Program-made: the position numbers and the translations under genes
Part shown: piece after piece, positions 1-9,950 of the stretch
Position numbering within the stretch: position 1 is the first letter of the stretch
Layout of the letters: each line of letters starts with the position of its first letter
Source of the DNA: Lathyrus oleraceus
Taxonomy: Eukaryota; Streptophyta; Magnoliopsida; Fabales; Fabaceae
Direction of reading: 5' to 3'
Assembly (NCBI RefSeq): GCF_024323335.1
Contig: NC_066583.1
Location: 413,614,031-413,678,030 of the forward strand
DNA: 64,000 nucleotides
The notes under the pieces: generated by a model
Databases searched by the model: none
What the model saw: the letters and a program-made list of their open reading frames with translations, nothing else
What the model was told of the DNA's origin: nothing

Positions 1-1111
1 CTTGCTTATTGATGCCTCATCTTTTGACAATCGTCCTTCACGGATGCCTTCTTCAAGTCTCATCCCCATATTTACCATTTCGGTAAAATCACTGGGGGCA
101 TTGGCAATCACGCCTCATCTTTTGACAATCGTCCTTCACGGACGCCTTCTTCAAGTCTCATCCCCATATTTACCATTTCAGAAAGATTTTTGTCATATCT
201 TTGATCTAGGCAGCCAACTCCCTCCAACGCTGGGCGTACTCCTTGAATGTCTCCTTATCTTTCCGAGACATGGACCTCAGTTGGTCCCTATCCGGCGCCA
301 TATCCACGTTGTACTTGTACTTTTTCATAAAAGCCTCACCTAGGTCATTGAAAGTGCGGATGCTTGCACTATCTAGCCCCATATACCATTAGAGTGCAGC
401 ACCTGTCAGGTTATCCTGGAAATAGTGAATCAGCAACTGGTTATTATCTGTCTGGGTTGACATCTTGCGGGCATACATCACAAGATGACTGAGTGGACAA
501 GAGTTCCCTTTGTATTTCTCAATGTCAGGCACTTTGAATTTCACTGGGATTTTCACATTGGGCACTAAGCACAGTTCAGCAACACTCTTCCCAAACAGAT
601 CTTTGCCTCTCAGCGTTTTCAATTCCTTGCGCAACTCAAGAAATTGGTCTTTCATTTCATCCATCTTCTCATAGACATTCGGGCCCTCAGATGGCTCAGA
701 ATGATAGATGGTATCCTCTACACGAGGCAAAGTGTGCACAATGGGAGGTGGCACAGACATGACCGGGCTAGATGCCGACATGGAAGCAAATGTGGGAGCG
801 AAACCTTCTGGCACAAAATTGGGTGGCCTTCCCCACGAGAATCCAGCAGGCAGATTGAGAGCGAAGTGGGTGGTGGCAGCAGGCACAGTAGAGGTAACCA
901 CTTCAGAAATGACAGTCCTCGTGGGAGGAGTTGCAGGTGTTGGAGAAGCTTGGCTTTTAGCGACAAGAACTGACTCCATCATGGCAGTCAGTCGGGCAAT
1001 CTCCTCTTTCAAATCTTGGTTCTCTTGCTCAAGGTGTTCCATGATCTTTGAATGATTAGCTCGAGTGTTGTACCGGTGAGTCAGCTTGGCTAAAGCACAG
1101 AAGAACACCAA
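1..1111 (-). pseudogene. gag: Partial gag of element D, disrupted
   Basis: The translation matches the Gag of element A over the N-terminal coiled coil, a Pro/Ala-rich linker, and the start of the retrotransposon gag domain (KFKVPDIEKYKGNSCPLSHL). The reading frame meets a TAA at 389-391, where A has a sense codon before WYM, and a TAG at 206-208, where A has a glutamine codon in ELAAQ. Bases 14-181 hold a 98-bp-period duplication, and A sequence that should follow it is missing, so the frame is also shifted. The first Met shared with A is at 1042, but similarity (HRY.TR) starts about 20 codons upstream, so the true N-terminus is uncertain. It would have encoded the capsid/nucleocapsid polyprotein. 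Confidence 0.85.
14..181. repeat. 98-bp tandem duplication within gag of D
   Basis: The segment beginning GCCTCATCTTTTGACAATCG occurs at 14 and again at 112. The second copy matches for about 70 bp and then jumps to sequence that in element A lies some 60 bp further on. A period of 98 is not a multiple of three, so the duplication shifts the gag frame. Confidence 0.85.
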
Positions 1112-1473
1112 TCAGACACCTAGCAAAAACCTGCTTATGCAAATGATGCATGAAATGCAATGCTTGATTATTTTTATTTTCCAAGGAACTTACTATATCA
1201 TTTGCAAATATAAAATTTAAATAGCAATTGCAACAATTTGATATGACCAAAAATCTCTTTTATTTATATAAATTGGAAGGATTACACTGAGTACAATTTC
1301 AGAAACCAAAATAAAAGATACAAGAGAAAAGGAGCGTACTTCCTTCGAATGCGACGAATCTCGATCTCAAAAGAAGCCTTCATCTGAGTCTTCTCGAGGA
1401 CAAGCTGGTCAACAATCTTCTTCCAAGCAACGGAAGGCTGAGGCATGCTAGAAGATGAAACCTTTGGCTCTCT
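1112..1473. other. Spacer between ORF1 and gag, element D
   Basis: AT-rich non-coding stretch of about 360 bp between the ORF1 stop and the gag frame. An in-frame TGA at 1112-1114 closes the gag frame upstream. The equivalent spacer of element A is about 190 bp. I see no conserved protein here. Confidence 0.6.
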
Positions 1474-2793
1474 CTATCTCTTCGTCACTCGGTCTTCAAG
1501 TAGCTCAATCAATGCATCTTTGTCCTTAGACTCCAACTGCAACTCTTCATGCTTCTTGCTCAAAGAATGGAAACGCTCTTCCCACATATCCTTCTCTTGC
1601 TTCATCTTGATGAGCGCGTCTTCTAACTCCTCTACATCTTGGTTAGGGAGAGTTAATGGCTCAACCACAACCATAGACATAGGTCTTTCACAAGGATAAG
1701 TCATCTTCAACTCCATAGCTCTCTTCTTCACCCAAAGAGTGTAAGCTTCCAAAGCTATACAATTGCACGGACCAAGCTCGGATCTTCCTTTCCTATGAAC
1801 ATTGTGCCAAGCGTGCACAATCTTCTGCTTCAAATGTTGGGGATCTTTACCCTCTTGATAGAAAAGACCTTCTAACAAAGTGTTATTAGGTTTGTCTCTC
1901 AAGGGGAACCCAAGTTGACGACGAGCCAAAGCAGGGTTGTAGTTAATTCCTCCTTGCGAACCAATGAGAGGCACATTAGAGAATTCACCACAATTATCAA
2001 TAATGTCCAAAGTGCTTAAGGACGGATCATACCAAACTATATCATCATTAGTGAGAGACATAAGTCTCTGAGACCACCTTAGACATTGTTTGTTCTCCAC
2101 AAAAGCAGGCGTCTGAGGCAAGTGCGAAATAAACCACTTGTACAAAAGAGGAGTGCAATAGACAATAGTTCCACCACCTTTAGAATTCCTTAGATGCAAA
2201 GAGAAATACATATCACCCAATAAAGTAGGCACAGGATTCCCAATCAAGAAAAATATAATGGCGTTAACATCAACAAAACCATCTATATTAGGGAACAAAG
2301 CTAATCCATAGATGAGTAACACAAAGATAGCTTCAAAAGCATCCACACTACCAGCTTGAGCAAAAGTGGTAGCTTCCTTTATGAGGAAAACAAATGGCAA
2401 CCCAAATAACCCTCCTTTCTTCACCCAATGAGCCTCTATCTCAGACTTCTTTAAGTGAAGAGCTTCTGTAATAATACTAGATTGAGGAATCTCCTCCAAT
2501 CCACTAAAAGGAACTCTACTAGAAATAGGTATCCCCAAAAGATGAGAATACTCCTCTAAGGTAGGCACAAGCTGAAAATCTGGGAAAGTGAAACAATGGT
2601 AGAGAGGATCATAGAACTGCACCAACACACTCAATAGTCCTTCAACCACATCAGCATACAAGATGGATAGAAGCTTCCCGTGACATTTTTTGAAGTCCAA
2701 GGGATCTAATACAAAAGATGCTAGCTTCCTTAACTCTTTCATGTCGGGACATCTGAAACTGTACTTCTTACTGTTCCTTCGTCCATAATCCAT
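1474..2793 (-). CDS. Ogre ORF1 protein (element D), intact
   Basis: A complete 439-codon ORF with ATG at 2793 and TAG at 1474, lying between the leader and gag, which is the position of the Ogre-specific ORF1. The N-terminal two-thirds contains FYDPLYHCFTFPDFQLVPTL followed by EEYSHLLGIP. This resembles the plant mobile domain/aminotransferase-like family of transposon-derived proteins (a family-level resemblance judged from memory, not searched). The C-terminal ~60 residues (roughly 370-439) are charged heptad-like coiled coil (EELEDALIKMKQEKDMWEER). No catalytic motif is recognised and the role in the element life cycle is unknown. It aligns throughout with the frameshifted ORF1 of element A (44438-45903), so it is the better reference copy. 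Its survival beside a broken gag is notable. Confidence 0.85.
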   Translation of the reverse strand: MDYGRRNSKKYSFRCPDMKELRKLASFVLDPLDFKKCHGKLLSILYADVVEGLLSVLVQFYDPLYHCFTFPDFQLVPTLEEYSHLLGIPISSRVPFSGLEEIPQSSIITEALHLKKSEIEAHWVKKGGLFGLPFVFLIKEATTFAQAGSVDAFEAIFVLLIYGLALFPNIDGFVDVNAIIFFLIGNPVPTLLGDMYFSLHLRNSKGGGTIVYCTPLLYKWFISHLPQTPAFVENKQCLRWSQRLMSLTNDDIVWYDPSLSTLDIIDNCGEFSNVPLIGSQGGINYNPALARRQLGFPLRDKPNNTLLEGLFYQEGKDPQHLKQKIVHAWHNVHRKGRSELGPCNCIALEAYTLWVKKRAMELKMTYPCERPMSMVVVEPLTLPNQDVEELEDALIKMKQEKDMWEERFHSLSKKHEELQLESKDKDALIELLEDRVTKR

Positions 2794-3639
2794 GGTCTGA
2801 AAATATTTGCAAATGATACTTTAGTTCCTTGAAATTTTCGTGTGATGAATGTTATGATGCACATGAATGCATGAATGAAACAATCACAAATAAGGGATCA
2901 CACACAAGGCAAACAAAAGGTCAAGGGATGAATCAAGTCATTGTCAAGATCAATCATCCATTTTGGTGGATTATGGTGTACACCTTATCAACACCCAAGT
3001 TCCATTGATATTGACAAGACTTGATTGGATCAACCAAGAATCAAGGGTTTGTTGCAAGTCACGAGCATGGAGTCTGGGTAAGAACCATACCGAAGGAGTG
3101 AACTAAGGATAAAAACCTGTAGATCATGTTCTAAAAAAGTTCCTAGAGTCTTAATTCCATCTATCGGATATTACAGGTTAAGATGACTGACTCATCGACC
3201 CATAATATTCTAAAGAGAAACTCGTCTGAGTGTAGTATCATGTAACAACTGTTATCAAGTCTACACCTGAACAGTTTCCGCACTACGTCCTAAATAGGCC
3301 AAGATGGGTTAGGTGTTCTAAGGTCCTCAGCTTCTCAGACCCAATTAGAAATAGTAATGCCTAACCACAAATATTTGTGTGACATTTCCAAATCCAAAGG
3401 AGTCTCCTCTGAGCAGATGGGTCTCAAGCCAACTTGTTAAGGACTACTCCACACAAGTCGAACATGACTATACCATCCTCCTATCTTAATTGCAATCAAG
3501 TTCGGGTTAGAACTTATCTCACCACTCAGAGATCACCAAGCACAACAAGCAGATTATATCACACATACATATATACAAACATCACATATATTTACAAATA
3601 TATTCACATAAATAGGAGGCTAAACCCACTGGAGACTAC
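2794..3639 (-). other. Leader (5' UTR) of element D
   Basis: Non-coding stretch between the PBS and ORF1. It shares several blocks with the leader of element A (45904-46890), including the stem-loop at 2941-3017 and a block around the sequence GTCACGAGCATGGAGTCT. No ORF on the minus strand is convincing here. Confidence 0.7.
2941..3017 (-). other. Leader stem-loop of element D
   Basis: The arms TTGTCAAGATCAAT (2941-2954) and ATTGATATTGACAA (3004-3017) pair at 13 of 14 positions around a 49-base loop that itself contains the palindrome GGTGTACACC. A stem at the same place, with different outer bases, occurs twice in element A (46050-46118 and 46147-46215). Confidence 0.6.
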
Positions 3640-3657
3640 TCCCCGGCAGAGTCGCCA
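3640..3657 (-). promoter_or_regulatory. Primer-binding site of element D
   Basis: On the minus strand this reads TGGCGACTCTGCCGGGGA, nine bases past the LTR end at 3667. It matches the PBS of C (21517-21534) and A (46891-46908) nearly base for base. Ogre PBSs are known to be complementary to a plant tRNA-Arg 3' end; I infer the same here. Confidence 0.8.
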
Positions 3658-3860
3658 CTTAATTTTTGTAGCGGGCAATTCGTGATGATCAAGCTATTGA
3701 CAAGATAGACATCAATTAACAAGAGTCGCCACCACGCTTTTATTGTTTCCAAGGGGAAAGGGAAAAAGTAAGAACAAAACCCAATTAGTAAGAAATTTTC
3801 AAATAAAAACTAATAAAAATCAGAGATCACAGGTAAGGGGGTTGGTTACATAGATGGAAT

Positions 3861-3895
3861 GTGTTAGCACCCAAAGTGTCCTAGGTACTCCTAGG
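3861..3895 (-). other. Conserved LTR double hairpin, element D
   Basis: GTG-TTAG-CAC (3861-3870) is followed by CCTAGG-TACT-CCTAGG (3880-3895), a perfect 6-bp stem with a 4-base loop. It lies 213 bp from the inner end of the LTR, as in the other elements. Confidence 0.65.
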
Positions 3896-6851
3896 GAGCC
3901 CTTTTTGTGTGCATATGTATTTTGTACAAAGTGATGGCTACAAACAAATAGAATGAGGGGATGAGAAAAGAATTCATTAATTATATTTTTGTGTTTGACA
4001 AGACCTTCGGTCTTGTGCCTACGTACCAACATATAAATGATGGATCAAAACCTTGTAGTTCGTGCTATAAATTTCAAAATGAGTGTGTTGGTTTTAACAA
4101 AATTTAAGTTTGAAAGGCACACAGGCCTGAAAATGGTTTGAATGAGTTAGTTCTTTTTGGATTTTTTAAAGTTTAAGTTAAGTATAGTTAAGTCTATTTA
4201 CAAGTTTGATTTAAGAAAAGAAGTTTGAAAATGCAATGGCATAAGGCCAAAGTTTCTATCTTTTTGCAAAAGGGGTCAAAGTTTAGAACAAAAGTAGTTC
4301 ACACAAAGAAGGTTTTGAAAATGGAGGGAGATATTTTGAAATTAAAGAAATGGGGAGAAGATGAATAGTCTACCCTATGCACAAAAATTAAAAGTTTAAA
4401 GTTTAAAAGATCTGACCAAATGGGAGCAATCTAATAGACAAGTATGTCAATAGAAACCCAGAATTCCCTTGGACTTTTATAATCAAGCAACACACAAATG
4501 CACCATTATATCAATCATGAAAAGCAAAGGCATCAAACAAAGATGGCCTCATCCAAGCTTATCCACTTCATGATCTTCTTTAAAATATCCTATGTAGCAG
4601 ATGGATTCTACAAGTTACAGGTTCAACATAACAGCTTAACAATGATCAATGTTGCAGATGAACTGGAGAGATCTTGAATGATGTATCAGATGAATTTCAA
4701 ATTGCAAGTACTTGGTTCTTCAACAAATTGGCATTGGCCAAGTCCGTTAGCAAAGGAATGTTGCCTAAGTTCAAAGTCCAATTGGGCAAGATCAAACCAA
4801 CAGTCCACTAAAAAAGTCTTTTAGGGTTTTTGTTATTATTATGTACATTAATGGTCAAAGACCACACAAATAAACAAAGTATATACAAACAAAACAATAT
4901 CACACAATATGGTCCAAATGGACAAAGTGAAAATTACACTAACATAAACAATTAGAATGATATGTATAATGGCGAATGATAATAGAATACTAAAAGTAAA
5001 TTGCATTAAAAGTAAAAGCTTGAAAGTAAAAGTTAATAGTTAGTAAGTTAGTAGTTAGTTTTGTTTTTCTTTTTGATTTCAAGACATTCTTTAGAGAACA
5101 CTCAACCCACTTTCCACAAGCATGGATCCTTGAACTAAAACATCTTCCAAAGGAAGGAAAGAAGGCCAAGTTTCCACACAATACCATGGAAGAGGGGAGA
5201 CTCACAATCTCACTAACTAGAATGCTTATGCTTTTTATGTCACAAATTTAGCGCTATGTTAAGCAATCGTAATTGGACTTATATAGAAGTCACAACTATT
5301 TAAGGTCGGGCAATAGACTTTTGGTGTTAATGCATGTTGGAGACATAGTATTATGAACTATGCTCATTAAACATACCACACACAAAAAATATACAAAAGG
5401 TGTGGCCTAATCTCATCCATACTCATGTTAATCTTTCAATAAACTAGCATTAGGACTTTGAGATGTCATTGGCCAAATGGAAATGAATAAATGAAGAAGG
5501 GGAATTTGATGAAGAGGGAAAGGGATAAATGAGATCACAAATTGGTCAAAGGAGGACTTTTACCAAATTAATATTATTCATTCATTTTGGGAGATTGAAT
5601 GTACATTCCATCAATCCCCTAAATCCAATAATATTAACTTGACAAAGTCAAATCAACCTTGACCAAGACCCAACAACAAATAAGAAACTCAATTAAGTCA
5701 ATCCAAATGGTCAACAAAATTAAAATGACATTTATTCAAATAAAAATTGTAAAATAATGCATTAAATTTAAATATGTTTTGTCCAAATCCTAAAATCTCA
5801 TCAAAAAACACCAAATAAATGGCCATGAGATTTATCATAGGTCAAACAAGGTCAAAGAACCTTGGAGAAAAAATTTCATAATTTTTGGACAGTTAAAAAT
5901 ATTTTTAAACAATTAAAAACAAATGCAAAATCAATTAATTCATGAAAAATATTAATAATGATCCAAAAAAATAATTTTAATTCAGAATATGAAAGAGAAA
6001 AATATTTGAAATTTTTTGGTGAAAGTCCCATATTTTTTGGATCAATATTGAATTTTATATGAATTATTGAATAAAATGCAATTAAAACAAAATTTAGGAA
6101 ATGCTAAATTACGTGGACCATCAGATCTCCCTCATTAATTCAGGTGGCAGATATGATGATCCAAAACGCGCGTTCCACCTATGTCCTAGTCAACCGCGTG
6201 GCAAATGAAGTAATCAACATCAACGCTCCAGATTATAACGTGGGACTTGGATCAAGTGGTTCAGAGGTGAGACACCTCATCGCCGGAGCCAGAGCTCCGG
6301 TCATCTTCCCCGGTGAGCTCCACCGGTATGGTTAAGATGAACAATCACCAAAATAATAAACAGGGACATGATCTTAAAGAAAAAACATCATTGAGCAAGA
6401 ATATCACCTCTAATTCATCCAATTCCAAATATATTAAGAGATATGTGGAATTGAAAAATGAGGTTCATAATCTGAGTTGCTTCGATTTGGCCAAAAAGCA
6501 ACTGAATCTTCTTGCCTACATTGGTAGGACTTCAGAAAACTTAAGAATCAAAGGAATTGAGCAACAAATTGAGAGAATCGAATAGTTTAAAATTTCTGCA
6601 AATTACCTTCAATGGAGGTCTGAACTTGCTAGATCTTGATCTGAATTATGCTTGGCTTCACTTCACTTGCTTGCAGGAGAGGAATGGAAAGGCTTAGAAG
6701 CAATGGATTCCTGGAGAATTGAATTCCAAAACAGTGGAGATTCAAGCTCAAATTCAAATGAATTTATCAGGGTTATCCTATAAGAGTGAAGGGTTTTCAA
6801 TGGGGATTCAAAGCTGGCGCGATGTGTGTTAATTCTGAGCAAATGCAACTG

Positions 6852-6859
6852 TATATATA
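6852..6859 (-). promoter_or_regulatory. TATA box in LTR of D
   Basis: TATATATA on either strand, inside GGCTATATATACAG on the minus strand. It lies about 1.5 kb from the LTR 5' end, the same distance as the TATAAATA of the related B LTR, which supports its being the RNA polymerase II promoter. Confidence 0.55.
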
Positions 6860-8375
6860 GCCAAATCCATGTGATATTTGCACACTCTTTTCACTTTCGA
6901 ATTTTGGTAAAATGATGATAACATGGTGCATGGGCGCGCATAGGCCCATGAAATGATAGCTGATAGTCCAAACTTGAAGTTCAGAAGCTTTGGAGATGGA
7001 TTGGATTGCAAGGCAAATGTGCATTGTTGTTTAAAGTTGATCCATGCCAACTGATATCAGCCTGTTTAAGCCATGCGCAACCTATGCATTTCAAGTCCAA
7101 AATGAAATAATTTGAGCTCTTTGGAAAGGTGAGATCAAGAGGAACAAGTTTGATGTTGAACACATTTTCATTTGGAGCTTGGAACTTGGAGTAATTTGAG
7201 GTGGAAGTTCGGAAAATTTTGACATATCAAAAATTTTCTAAGTATCAAGCCATATGTCTCAATATTCCACCTTGCTTAACTTTTTATGGGAGCTTCAAAT
7301 GAGAAAAGTGTCTTCATAAAAGTTATAGCTCTCTCAAATAACTTCAAAATGGTCACTAATTTAATTTCATTTGGATTTATAATGATAGAGTTATGAATTT
7401 TTGAAGTTTGAAAAAATCATTTGATCAATGGTATAGGTCAAAAGTGACCTATAATGTAGCCTCATATCACATGTTCAAAGAAGTTGAATTAGCTCCCACT
7501 CCAAAATCAAAGTTGAATTAGACACATTGAATTTGATTGTGAAACTTGGAAATATTTCATCTCATAAAAATTGAGCAAGTTATGGCCTTGGGAAGTTGAC
7601 TTTCAAATTAGGGTTTAGACAAAATGACCTATAATGTTTCAACATAGAAAATGATTTTCCAAGCAAAAATAGCTCTAGGTATCAACATGAAAGTTGTTTA
7701 TAATGTCACTTAGAGTAATTTTTATCTTGCAATCATTTTCATATGGTGAAAATTGTAGGAGATAGGGTCTAGGGAGACCCAGTTTTGATCAGATAAATTC
7801 ATCTGGCCAACCACCATCAACCAACTTGCTAACTTCCAATTCTCTTGACTTTATTGGCTCATGGTAGATCATATATGCATAAGATGATGAAATTTGAAGT
7901 GTCCCTTGAGAAATTTGATCAATTTGTGAGATAGCTTGTTGGAGAAGTTACTCAAGATACCCAGTCAAACTAGGGTTTCCAAGGCAAATCACCCTCAAAC
8001 TCTTGAAGCAAACTTGATCAATATAACATGTAGAGATCATTGGGACTCATATATGATGTTCATAACCATTACTGAATCAATTCTTGGTTGTGCTCTTTGT
8101 TCATGAGGGTCTCAAAACCCTAGATGTGGACTTGATGAATCAATGAGATCATGCCCTACCTACAAAGAGTTAGGCAAATACAAAGACATATTTTTGGTAT
8201 TTTGGTTAGTGAAATGATAAAATACAAGTATGATATAATCACAAAATTCTTGGTGATCTTTCCCAAAACAAACCCAATGAAAGAGGAGTAAGGAAGATGC
8301 CAAGGTATGGTCCCAATGCTAATGCTTATGATGAAATTGCATGAGGGATCTTAGGGTTAAAATTGGGGTCTTACA

Positions 8376-9115
8376 ACTATCACTCGACTGATAGTAGGTA
8401 ATTGTTCGTTTTACCTCTGATTGGTTACCTTTAATAAGATATCACTTGTATGGTAGTTGGTAATTATTTTGTTTGAGCTTATTACCTTTGTTAAGCTATC
8501 ACTTGGCTGATAATAGGTAATAGTTCCCTTTGCCTCTGATTGGTTACCTTTGTTAAGCTATCACTTGGCTGGTAGTTGGTAGTCATTCTGTTTGAGCTTA
8601 TTACCTTTTTTAAGCTATCACTCGGATGATAGTAGGTAATAGTTCCTTTTACCTCTTATTGGTTACCTTTGTTAAGCTATCACTTGGCTGGTAGTTGGTA
8701 ATCATTTTGTTTGAGCTTATTACTTTTGTTAAGCTATCACTCAGCCAATAGTAGGTAATAGTTCCTTTTAGCTCTGACTGGTTACCTTTGTTAAGCTATC
8801 ACTTGGTTGGTAGTTGGTAATCATTTTGTTTGAGCGTATTACCTTTGCTAAGCTATCACTCGGCTGATAGTAGGTAATAATTCCTTTTACCTCTAATTGG
8901 TTACCTTTGTTAAGCTATCACTTCGCTTTTAGTTGGTAATCATTTTGTTCGAGCTTATTACCTTTGTTAAGGTATCTCTCAGATGATAGTAGATAATAAT
9001 TCCTTTTAACTCTGATTGGTTACCTTTGTTAAGCTATCCCTTATCTGGTAGTTAGTAACCATTATGTTAGATCTTATTACCTTTGTTCAGCTATTACTCA
9101 GCTGATAGTAGATAA
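8376..9115. repeat. Tandem array, 119-bp period, about six copies
   Basis: The phrase AAGCTATCACTTGGCTGG or close variants recurs near 8435, 8554, 8673, 8792, 8911 and 9030, a steady period of 119 bp. Each unit is built of two related half-units, one ending in GTAGTTGGTAAT and one in ATAGTAGGTAAT. The array is cut at its left end by the LTR of element D. Tat/Ogre 3' UTRs often contain such arrays, so I read this as a fragment of another element; that is inference. Confidence 0.85.
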
Positions 9116-9950
9116 TATTCTTCTCCCGATGGAGTCAGGGTTTTCCCCTTTATAATGATTGTTTTTCCCTGACAAAGTCTTTCCTTGACAAGTCTTCCCA
9201 GTTGGATCTTAAGTTCGTTCGTGCATCAGTTACTTTCTAGCTTTTCCTTTTCCCGCTGGGGAATTTTGTTTGTCCCCATCTGGGTACTCCTTTCGAAACT
9301 ATCTTTCCCCCCGCAGATAAGCACCTCTTTGTTTACCTTTGTGTTTATATGATTAATTTCTTATCTAACCACTAATCTAAAGAGCAAAAATATGTCGTGT
9401 TTCCCCTGAGTTTATTGTGCATGATAGGGCTTTTCAATCAAGAGCATCTCAAAGTTTAGTTGCTTACTTCTCAAGGAAATTCAAAGGTTCATGTGTTTAT
9501 TTCCATGCCAACTTCAACACCCAACTTCAAGATTTAAGCAATTTAATCAAGAGGAAATCAAGGACACCTCACCTTGAGTTCATATGATCACCCATGTGCT
9601 TTGAAATGCAAGGAAAGTCCAAATACACAAGCTTGTTCCAAGGGGTTTGACCCAAAAGTCAACATTTTGAAGCCAACGTTCCAAGGATCATAACTCCTTC
9701 ATTTCTCTACATTATTGAATGCCCCTTTTCGAAAACGACTCTACTCAACATCCTCTACAACTTGTCTTTACATGACAAGAGCCAATTATGATTGAAGGAT
9801 CATCAAAAGTTTGGAGATATTATAGGTCATTTATGGACTAAGTGAAATTTGACCTATTTTTAAGTGACTTTTTGCCAACTTTCAAAGATCACAACTTCTT
9901 AAATTTTAAACATATGGAGCTGATTATTTTTGCACAATGACATTGGTTAT
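9116..9950. mobile_element. Unclassified repeat fragment between elements D and B
   Basis: No coding sequence. The first part (to about 9410) contains CTGGGGAA and TCCCCATCTGGG motifs typical of the Ogre 3' UTRs in this window. The second part (about 9416-9950) contains phrases like GGATCATAACTCCTTC and GACCTATTTTTAAGTG that resemble Ogre LTR sequence in the opposite orientation to elements A-D. It may be the 3' UTR and start of the 3' LTR of a plus-strand element cut by B at 9951, but I cannot find a clear PPT/LTR boundary. Confidence 0.45.

Larger units (their letters stand above)
1..8375 (-). mobile_element. Element D: 5' half of an Ogre-type Ty3/gypsy retrotransposon
   Basis: In transcription order on the minus strand this segment has a 5' LTR (8375 to 3667), a PBS, a leader, ORF1 and the start of gag, which leaves the window at base 1. 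The order LTR-PBS-ORF1-gag, with an extra ORF before gag, is the Ogre layout. Pol, 3' UTR and 3' LTR lie to the left, so no target-site duplication can be checked. The right flank of the LTR (8376) enters a 119-bp tandem array, showing that D inserted into another repeat. Gag is broken by stops and a small rearrangement, so this copy is probably not autonomous. Confidence 0.88.
3667..8375 (-). repeat. 5' LTR of element D (4,709 bp)
   Basis: On the plus strand the LTR runs from TGTAGCGGGCAATTC to GGGGTCTTACA, so it has TG...CA ends. It is almost exactly as long as the LTR of B (4,710 bp without the insert) and similar to it throughout, so the two are the same LTR family. A TATATATA box lies at 6852-6859 and the conserved double hairpin at 3861-3895. 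The plus strand also holds a 90-codon antisense ORF (6313-6585) with a relative in B. Confidence 0.88.

Noticed and set aside
3640..3657. tRNA gene fragment
   Set aside because: Only the 18 bases complementary to a tRNA 3' end are present, next to the LTR end, as expected for a PBS; no cloverleaf is visible.
3667..8375. Element D LTR as a solo LTR
   Set aside because: PBS, leader, ORF1 and gag follow directly on its inner side, so it is the 5' LTR of an element that continues left.
8376..9115. Regularly spaced repeats that might suggest a CRISPR array
   Set aside because: The spacers are themselves conserved between units and the period is 119 bp in a plant repeat context. It is a plain tandem array.
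9416..9950. A confident plus-strand Ogre LTR
   Set aside because: It resembles reversed Ogre LTR phrases, but no purine tract or clear TG start could be fixed, so it is listed only as an unclassified fragment.
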